A stretch of 47,182 nt of DNA, from the NCBI GenBank assembly GCA_030680795.1, contig JAUXUL010000004.1, positions 1 through 47,182 of the forward strand, in the 5' to 3' direction. Under the pieces are notes generated by a model. The model was given only the letters and a program-made list of their open reading frames with translations. It did not search any database and had not been told where the DNA came from. The DNA comes from Anaerolineales bacterium. GTDB lineage: Bacteria; Chloroflexota; Anaerolineae; Anaerolineales; Villigracilaceae. The translations under genes and the position numbers were made by a program. Positions 41,446-47,182 of the stretch are shown here, piece by piece (within the stretch, counting starts at the first letter, position 1; each line of letters opens with the position of its first letter).

Positions 41446-42723
41446 CTACGGTCCTGCCGTTGCGATCACCAGACGATCCGGGTCAATGTATTTGCGCGCA
41501 GCCTCCAGCACATCAGCGCGAGTGGTTCCGCGCACTATGCCCTCGTAACGCTGGTAGTAATCCATGCCAAGATCGTAGCGATGAATGTTTAACACGGCAC
41601 TCACCACGCCTCTGTTTGATTCCAATGACAAGGGCAGACGTCCAATGTAATTCGCCTGGCTATCGGTAAGTTCCTGCTTTGTGACGCCATGTTTTACAAA
41701 GCGGCGCAACTCTTTCCCGATCAAATCAATGACATTCTTTAAGTTGGCCGGGTTCACCCCTGCATTCACTTCCCAAGTGCCGGGGCCCAGCCCGGAATTT
41801 AACGAGGAATAAGCATAATAAGCCAGCCCTGATTTTTCACGCACCGCATCACCAATGCGCCCCATCATGCCAAACTGCCCCAAGACCGAATTGCCCAAAG
41901 ACGCAGACATATATTCAGGATCTTTGCGCGCCGGCCCCACCATGCCGATCACAAGATCAGATTGGGACTTACCTGCAATCGTATGATGACGCTTCAACGT
42001 TTTCTTAATAAGCCTGTGCGGAGGCAGAACCTGCGCTTCCACCTGTCCTGGAACCTGCCAGCCACCGAGGACACGTTCCACCTCTGCGACTGCTTTCCTC
42101 GGGTGGATCGCTCCCACGATTGCAATGACCAGGCCCCTCGGTCCAAAAAAGAGGCGATGGAATTCCCTCATATCCTTCCGTGTAATGGACTGGATCGTCT
42201 CCGGAAACCCATCACTGGGTCTGGCATATGGATGCCCGTCGAACAACATTTGATCGAAAGCCATATCAGCCATTTCGGAGGTACCCTGTGCCCGGATCGA
42301 AAGACCAGTGAGCAATTGCGCACGCAATCTTTCAATTTCATCTTTTGGAAAAGTTGGCGTTTGCAGTGACTCGGAAAGTAACTTGAGCAAAAGCGGAAGG
42401 TCTTCAACGAGCGACCGTCCGCCAAAACTTGTGTTGTGCACACCTGAATCAAAGCCCATACTGGCACCCACCGATTCAAGCTCATTGTAGATCGCATCAA
42501 AACTTCGCGTTTGCGTGCCGCGCATTAAAGAGGATGCAACAAAATCCGCCAACCCCAATTTCTGATCGCTTTCAAAGATCGCGCCGGCTGGCAGGTATCC
42601 GCCCATGCTGACGGATGGACTGTTGAAATTTGATCGCGCAAGGACAGTGATGCCATTCGATAGAACAACCTGATAAATATCCTTTGGACCCGGCAAGGAT
42701 GGTTTTGCTCGAGGTATTGCCAT
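41446..42723 (-). CDS. M16-family peptidase, inactive partner subunit
   Basis: A 425-residue M16 (pitrilysin/processing-peptidase type) protein. The place of the zinc motif HxxEH reads GLADFVASSLM, so the catalytic residues are missing, while the overall order (VLSNGITVLARSNFN, DGHPYARPSDGFPETIQSIT, SVLGQFGMMGRIGDAVREKSGLAYYAYSS) is that of the family. Such proteins pair with an active subunit. Its ATG directly follows the stop of the active partner gene (TAA then ATG), so they are translated together. Confidence 0.9.
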   Translation of the reverse strand: MAIPRAKPSLPGPKDIYQVVLSNGITVLARSNFNSPSVSMGGYLPAGAIFESDQKLGLADFVASSLMRGTQTRSFDAIYNELESVGASMGFDSGVHNTSFGGRSLVEDLPLLLKLLSESLQTPTFPKDEIERLRAQLLTGLSIRAQGTSEMADMAFDQMLFDGHPYARPSDGFPETIQSITRKDMREFHRLFFGPRGLVIAIVGAIHPRKAVAEVERVLGGWQVPGQVEAQVLPPHRLIKKTLKRHHTIAGKSQSDLVIGMVGPARKDPEYMSASLGNSVLGQFGMMGRIGDAVREKSGLAYYAYSSLNSGLGPGTWEVNAGVNPANLKNVIDLIGKELRRFVKHGVTKQELTDSQANYIGRLPLSLESNRGVVSAVLNIHRYDLGMDYYQRYEGIVRGTTRADVLEAARKYIDPDRLVIATAGP

Positions 42724-43986
42724 TTATCCACCATTGCCCTTTGGGATATAGATGCCAATTACGCGGCTGCTGGATTGAAAATATTTTCGCGCCACACGCT
42801 GCACATCCTGCGGGGTGACCTTGGCGAGCTTATTCAAATAAGTTGTAAACCAACCATACGTTGAGAACATGGCTGTGTAACCCATCCAGAACGCCTGGTG
42901 AGTGATGTTCTCGCTTCCATAAGCAAAGACGGCGCGAGCCTGCTTGACTGCACGTTCGATTTCATCACTGTTTATCAGTTCATCCTGCAATTTTTTGATT
43001 TCCGCATCCAATACTGCGATAGTTTCTTCAGGTTTGCGTTTGGGATGATTGGTGATGGTAATGCGGTAAAGGTAAGGGTCTATCGAGGCATCAGACCAGC
43101 CGGAGACATCCACAGCATAGCCATTATCAACCAGAGCGCGATAGAGGCGGGACGTTTTATTGGATAGTCCACTTGCGCCATTGAGCAGACTATCCAACAC
43201 CTGCAGAGGAAAGTAATCCGGGTCTGTGGCATTGGGGGAATGATATGCCAATTGAACAAAAGTCGTTTCACCAGGACCTTCCATGGAAAACCGCAATTCC
43301 CCTTTTTGTTCCGGTTCCGGGCGCGCAAGCCGAGGCGGGGCTGCTCCTTTGGGAATACGCTCAAATAATTCCTTGATGCGCTTCAACATGGATTTCGTTT
43401 CGAAATCACCGGCAATTGCGAGCACCGCGTTATTTGGGACATAATATCTGCGGTAATGTGTGTACAGGTCATCACGGGTGATGGTACGCAAATCGGCCAC
43501 ATCTCCGATGATCTCATGGTGATATGGATGCACACGAAAGGCATAATGTTGAACCGCCTCCCCCAGCCTGAACATGGGTTCGTTCTGACTGCCCTCCCGC
43601 TCAGAGATAATCACCGTACGCTCGGAGGCAACCTCTTTTTCATTAAAGATGCTGTTCTGCATGCGGTCTGCTTCGAGGCGCAGGACAAGGTCAATTTTAT
43701 CGGCGGGCATAGTTTCATAGTAACGGGTTGAATCATGAGAGGTGGATGCATTCCAGCTCCCGCCTTCGCGCGAGATGGCTTTATCCAGCTTGTTCGCGGG
43801 GAATTTTTTCGTCCCTTTGAACTGCATGTGTTCGGTCCAGTGTGAGATGCCTGTTTTGCCGGTCGGTTCATCACGTGAGCCGACCCGAAACCAGAGCCAC
43901 GAGGAAATGATCGGCGCAGTATGAATCTCTTTGAGCATGACCTTCATATCGTTTTTAAGGGTAACTTGCGTAATGGGGTTTGCCAT
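42724..43986 (-). CDS. M16-family zinc peptidase, active subunit
   Basis: A 420-residue insulinase-family metallopeptidase. The inverted zinc motif is HWTEH (H49, E52, H53) in GISHWTEHMQFKGT, and the third ligand is E129 in VIISERE, 76 residues on as expected. GSWNASTSHDSTRYYETMPA and HPYHHEIIGDVADLRTIT follow the family. No signal peptide is seen, so it is probably cytoplasmic. It precedes its inactive partner with no gap; the two likely form a heterodimer that degrades peptides. Confidence 0.94.
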   Translation of the reverse strand: MANPITQVTLKNDMKVMLKEIHTAPIISSWLWFRVGSRDEPTGKTGISHWTEHMQFKGTKKFPANKLDKAISREGGSWNASTSHDSTRYYETMPADKIDLVLRLEADRMQNSIFNEKEVASERTVIISEREGSQNEPMFRLGEAVQHYAFRVHPYHHEIIGDVADLRTITRDDLYTHYRRYYVPNNAVLAIAGDFETKSMLKRIKELFERIPKGAAPPRLARPEPEQKGELRFSMEGPGETTFVQLAYHSPNATDPDYFPLQVLDSLLNGASGLSNKTSRLYRALVDNGYAVDVSGWSDASIDPYLYRITITNHPKRKPEETIAVLDAEIKKLQDELINSDEIERAVKQARAVFAYGSENITHQAFWMGYTAMFSTYGWFTTYLNKLAKVTPQDVQRVARKYFQSSSRVIGIYIPKGNGG

Positions 43987-44005
43987 TTATCTCCAAAAAA
44001 TACCG

Positions 44006-44818
44006 TTATTTACAGATCGGTTCTCCATCCAAATTAACTGCGTTGCTATTGAGCATACAATAAAAAGGTTTTACAACTTCCTGCAAGCCGCTAAATGGCT
44101 CGTGCAGTTGTGTTTCATTCAGCGGAATATCCACCGGTACAATGAGAGTAAGAGGCACGGTCGTATCCACGGGGACGGTCAAGTTTAGCACAACTGGCAG
44201 GATGGTTCCCTGTGGTAAGACGATGGTTGTATTCGCCCTTGTGATGTTAAGACCGCCAGTCTTCACTGTGACGAGGGCATTATTGATGGTCACATCCTGG
44301 CTTAGGACGACATTCGTCTGCTGGTTCAGCAGTAGGTCAAACTGCACGGGGATGGTTGTGTTTACTTCAATATTGGTCGTGATGTGAGCGCGGTCCATTT
44401 TTTCAAAGTTGCCGTACAAGCCGCCCAGCAGTTCTGTTCCCATGCCCAACATGGATGACAAGCTCGAACCATATCTATTCAAGCCGATGGCAAGAACGAT
44501 CAGGACGAGAATGAGAATCACGTTGACAGTAAGAGAAACGACACTCGCCACGTTCCAAAGAGGAGGCCCAAAGATGGGATTCTTGCTTTTCGAAACAGAA
44601 GCAGATTTCCCCTTGGGAGTTGAGGCGGGCGGAAGATTCGGAGGTTCAGGGGCTGCGGTCTCCTGTTCGGGAGACGCATCCTCTTTTTCATCTTCCTTAA
44701 GTTCGGTAAGAAAAGAGATGTCGTTTGTATTCTTTTTTGGCAGGCGCAACATGGGAGATGAATCTTCCAATAACTTACGCATTTTTTTGACTGGATCGTC
44801 TTTGGGTTCGTCGGTCAT
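44006..44818 (-). CDS. Single-pass membrane protein of unknown function
   Basis: About 270 residues. Residues 1-75 are acidic and Pro/Ser-rich with no fold expected; one membrane helix follows (NVASVVSLTVNVILILVLIV). The C-terminal 150 residues are beta-rich with repeating Val/Thr-Thr strands (NTTIVLPQGTILPVVLNLTV, PVDTTVPLTLIVPVDIPL), probably outside the membrane. The ATG at 44818 has AGGAG upstream; a start at 44875 is rejected. It lies 19 bases before the M16 peptidase start region in the same direction and may share their transcript. I do not recognise the family. Confidence 0.7.
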   Translation of the reverse strand: MTDEPKDDPVKKMRKLLEDSSPMLRLPKKNTNDISFLTELKEDEKEDASPEQETAAPEPPNLPPASTPKGKSASVSKSKNPIFGPPLWNVASVVSLTVNVILILVLIVLAIGLNRYGSSLSSMLGMGTELLGGLYGNFEKMDRAHITTNIEVNTTIPVQFDLLLNQQTNVVLSQDVTINNALVTVKTGGLNITRANTTIVLPQGTILPVVLNLTVPVDTTVPLTLIVPVDIPLNETQLHEPFSGLQEVVKPFYCMLNSNAVNLDGEPICK

Positions 44819-44992
44819 GGTGACTCCTGGTGTGAAACGAGGCCTAATCTTAACATAGATATAAACACACGGCACATTTATTTTACTGCTTCTTAAATAA
44901 TTGGCTAAACTTTCAAGTCAATTTTTTCCAGGAAAAATGAGAATTTTGATTTAGATATTTACGCAGTAAAATGATAAAGTGCTTAAAATCAC

Positions 44993-45021
44993 TTGTGACA
45001 GGTGATGTTCTCAAATATAAT
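44993..45021 (+). promoter_or_regulatory. Promoter of the ferredoxin reductase-like gene
   Basis: TTGTGA (44993-44998) and a perfect TATAAT (45016-45021) are 17 bases apart on the plus strand, about 40 bases before the start codon. Confidence 0.7.
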
Positions 45022-45060
45022 GATACAGTATTTGACTCAAATCGAGGAGGAGTTTAAATC

Positions 45061-46371
45061 TTGGAAAATCAATATTTTGTGGCTGTAATCGGCGCGGGAC
45101 CGGCTGGTCTGTTTGGCGCACGCGAACTTGCAAACCAGGGCGTGCGTGTGGTGATTTTTAATCGGGATATTAAACATGGCGGACTCGCGGAATACGGCAT
45201 TTATCCTGAAAAGCATATAATGAAAGAGGGACTGCGCAAACAGTTCCGCCAAACGCTTGAGCTGGCAAACATTGATTATTATGGAAATGTTTCTGTTGGC
45301 ACAAATGACGACCTGGCGCTCGATGAAATTCGCGCGCTCGGTTTCGATGCTGTGCTTGTTACGGCCGGCGCGCAGGGAACGAAATCTCTCGGCTTGCCGG
45401 GCGAGGAGCTTGAAGGCGTTTATCACGCCAAGGATATTGTTTACTTTTATAACAAGCTCCCGCCTTTCAGCCAGAAAAAATTTCGCTTTGGAAAACGCTG
45501 TGCCATCATTGGCGCGGGCAATGTGATGGTGGATATTGCGCGTCATCTCATTGACGTACAAAAAGCGAAGGAAGTAACCGCCGTTGTCAGACGCGGTCCT
45601 GCCGAAGTGAATTTCAGCAAAGATGAGATGAAACATTTAATTGGCTATCTCGACAATGCAGAATTTGACCGGGAAATGGAACGCGTCCGCCCGGCCCTGG
45701 ATGCGATCAACCAGGACCTGGAAATTGGCCGCCATAAAATTTTAGATTCTCTCCCGAAAGCCGACCCGAAGACCTCGGATGCAAAATTCCATTTTGATTT
45801 TCTGGCTTCCCCGATTGCCTTGTACGGCGAGAAGGGACTTCTGACCAAATTGGAAATGGAAGATAATATCCTGACTGAAAAAGATGCCAAGACCAGCGCC
45901 AAAGGCACAGGCGTAAAACGAAAATTGGATGTGGACACAGTCATCTTCGCCATTGGCGATAAAGTGGATAATTCCTTTGGCTTGCCAACGGAATGGAATG
46001 AGTTTGTCAAAAATAAAAATCCGCGCTTCCCCATAGATGACCTGTCTTTTGAATCAACCGTGGAAGGTGTGTTCGTCGGCGGCTGGTCCCGCAAAGCCAG
46101 CGAGGGCTTAGTCGGGTACGCCCGCAAAGATGGAATCAGCGCAGGCAAAGCCGTCTGGGAATATTTGCAGACCAAACAACCTGCCAACGTAAATTCAGAA
46201 GCACTTGCCACAAAAATGAAGGAACTCAACAAACCGATCATCACGAAAGATGACATCAAACGGCTTGAAGTTGTAGAAGCAGAAGAAGCCAAAAAGCGCG
46301 GACTTGAAGAATTCAAGTTCGCGAGCAACGAAGAAATGCTGCAAGCAATGGGATTGACAGAGACTGCGTAA
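45061..46371 (+). CDS. FprA-like ferredoxin-NADP(+) reductase
   Basis: A 436-residue flavoprotein of the adrenodoxin-reductase/glutamate-synthase-small-subunit group. The FAD site is IGAGPAGLFGARE (G11, G13, G16) and the NADP site is IGAGNVMVDIARHL (151-163). HGGLAEYGIYPEKH and AIGDKVDNSFGLP with VFVGGWSRKASEGLVGYARK complete the pattern. It transfers electrons between NADPH and ferredoxin or a related carrier. Translation starts at TTG 45061 after GAGGAGGAG. The last 60 residues (after TKQPANVNSE) form a lysine-rich helical tail beyond the usual end. Confidence 0.88.
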   Translation: MENQYFVAVIGAGPAGLFGARELANQGVRVVIFNRDIKHGGLAEYGIYPEKHIMKEGLRKQFRQTLELANIDYYGNVSVGTNDDLALDEIRALGFDAVLVTAGAQGTKSLGLPGEELEGVYHAKDIVYFYNKLPPFSQKKFRFGKRCAIIGAGNVMVDIARHLIDVQKAKEVTAVVRRGPAEVNFSKDEMKHLIGYLDNAEFDREMERVRPALDAINQDLEIGRHKILDSLPKADPKTSDAKFHFDFLASPIALYGEKGLLTKLEMEDNILTEKDAKTSAKGTGVKRKLDVDTVIFAIGDKVDNSFGLPTEWNEFVKNKNPRFPIDDLSFESTVEGVFVGGWSRKASEGLVGYARKDGISAGKAVWEYLQTKQPANVNSEALATKMKELNKPIITKDDIKRLEVVEAEEAKKRGLEEFKFASNEEMLQAMGLTETA

Positions 46372-46383
46372 CCAATGTAAAGC

Positions 46384-46418
46384 AAATCTCCGAGTTCTTG
46401 AAAAACTCGGGGATTTTT
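46384..46418 (+). terminator. Rho-independent terminator of the reductase gene
   Basis: AAATCTCCGAGTT (46384-46396) pairs with AACTCGGGGATTT (46404-46416), with one T.G pair, and runs into TTTTT. It follows the reductase stop by 12 bases. The core is shared with the inverted repeat at 14076-14108. Confidence 0.9.
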
Positions 46419-46609
46419 AGTTTAACTATTGCCCACAAGGGATGGACACTATTGCTGACGATATGTCATATTCAGAAGCAAGAATTACAATTCAATTTCC
46501 AGTAAACTCGCCACCATTGCAGAGAGTACACTTACAATAGAGCCAAAGCGCATTCGGCGTGGGACTTCGCGAAGCATCCCTGCCGAGACGGGACCGTAGG
46601 TCTATACAA
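46419..46609. other. Stretch without a recognisable gene
   Basis: No frame or known repeat stands out in this 191-base stretch. It contains a GC-rich segment (46545-46600) with weak internal symmetry, possibly old repeat sequence. Confidence 0.4.
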
Positions 46610-46741
46610 TTAGCCCATCAATAATGCACTGACTCTGCTCCACAACTTTCGCACTGACCATGCTGCAAGAAAAGCAATGACCATTCCTGCAACGAATCCC
46701 GCCCACAAGCCAAAGGATGCTCCCAGCCACATCCCTACCAT
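46610..46741 (-). CDS. Possible small glycine-rich membrane protein or remnant
   Basis: A 43-codon frame reads MVGMWLGASFGLWAGFVAGM then VIAFLAAWSVRKLWSRVSAL and LMG. It is one membrane helix with a regular glycine pattern (G-x3-G) and a short basic tail, a plausible small membrane protein. No ribosome binding site is seen and the frame is stopped shortly upstream, so it may be the 3' remnant of a longer gene. Confidence 0.3.
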   Translation of the reverse strand: MVGMWLGASFGLWAGFVAGMVIAFLAAWSVRKLWSRVSALLMG

Positions 46742-46769
46742 GCTACCCAAATGCGTCGCATTTTAAGGA

Positions 46770-47182
46770 TTATACAAAATCATTATCGTCCTTGTATACT
46801 ATAAGCCACGGAGGTGATGAATCGAGTCCTCGGGGCACAAGGCGAAATCTCTCAAGATTGTTAGGATCACGTTGCTCCTTTGGAATCTCAATTACATAAA
46901 TTGGAAATCTGCAATTTCTCTGCATAGCGAATACCATCATGTTTTCAATAAATAGTAATACGCGGTTCGCTGTTGAACTCGCAAAAGTATCAACCGGAAT
47001 ACCTTGAATATTAGGGAGGTTTAACTCGACTTTATTAGGTGCAACAAGATGATAGGTTATCATTTCCAATGCCCGGCCTTGGTGTTCATGTTGGGTGCGC
47101 AAATCTCGCAAGGTAGAATGCCATTTTGATCTAACATCTTCAAGATATTGCGCCAATAAATCATCGCCTGATGTTCGGAGTT
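46770..47182 (-). CDS. Hypothetical protein, 5' end off the window
   Basis: The frame is open to the window edge, giving about 136 codons; a TTG at 47156 is not a convincing start because the frame continues upstream (LRTSGDDLLAQYLEDVRSK). The visible part is mixed alpha/beta: a charged helix, VELNLPNIQGIPVDTFASST, a helix with IENMMVFAMQRN, then strands FPIYVIEIP and WLIVYKDDNDFV. I do not recognise the family. It converges with the reductase gene. Confidence 0.55.
   Translation of the reverse strand, partial: LRTSGDDLLAQYLEDVRSKWHSTLRDLRTQHEHQGRALEMITYHLVAPNKVELNLPNIQGIPVDTFASSTANRVLLFIENMMVFAMQRNCRFPIYVIEIPKEQRDPNNLERFRLVPRGLDSSPPWLIVYKDDNDFV

Overview
The window looks like a chromosomal contig from an uncultured Chloroflexota bacterium, probably class Anaerolineae. 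This is inferred from the Thr/Pro-rich linker of a lipid-exported serine hydrolase, a giant MalT/BTAD-type regulator, zinc-type ribosomal proteins (S4, S14, L24, L36), EF-Tu with a GHRDY switch motif, and many intergenic palindromes. No database search was possible, so the taxonomic call is tentative.

Layout. (1) 1-10.7 kb, minus strand: a cut membrane protein, a small hypothetical protein with an MBL-fold hydrolase, a secreted beta-lactamase-like serine hydrolase, then a peptide-type ABC transporter operon (substrate-binding lipoprotein, two permeases, two ATPases) ending in a nitrilase-family amidase and a terminator. (2) 10.7-13.9 kb, plus strand: a 1074-residue MalT-like ATPase/TPR/BTAD regulator, divergent from the transporter. 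(3) 13.9-18.4 kb: an unstable patch with a truncated eamA copy, a PIN-type toxin-antitoxin pair, an intact eamA, a GH16-like protein, an ArsR/SRPBCC pair behind a clear promoter/operator, a YCII-like gene remnant and two terminators. (4) 18.4-20.8 kb, minus strand: UbiA-type prenyltransferase and MazG. (5) 20.9-39.6 kb, minus strand: one long translation island read as tRNA-Thr(UGU), tRNA-Tyr(GUA), tRNA-Thr(GGU), tuf, S10, an unannotated 52-codon frame, L3-L4-L23-L2-S19-L22-S3-L16-L29-S17-L14-L24-L5-S14-S8-L6-L18-S5-L30-L15-secY-adk-map, an internal promoter, L36-S13-S11-S4-rpoA-L17, truA, L13, S9. infA is missing from its usual place between map and rpmJ. (6) 39.6-40.9 kb, plus strand: a promoter with a GAAC-N4-GTTC palindrome of the Gram-positive SOS-box type, driving an FtsK/HerA-like P-loop ATPase and a 78-residue conserved-looking protein. 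(7) 40.9-45 kb, minus strand: acpS, a paired M16 peptidase (inactive and active subunits), and a single-pass membrane protein. (8) 45-47.2 kb: an FprA-like ferredoxin-NADP reductase on plus, then a sparsely coding stretch and a hypothetical gene cut by the window end.

The most interesting items are the 52-codon frame packed between rpsJ and rplC, the possible DNA-damage-controlled ATPase module at 39.6-40.9 kb, the tRNA-tuf arrangement that mirrors the E. coli tufB operon, and the divergent regulator/transporter/amidase locus. Several dispersed palindromic elements sit inside or beside genes, including one that supplies the end of a coding sequence.
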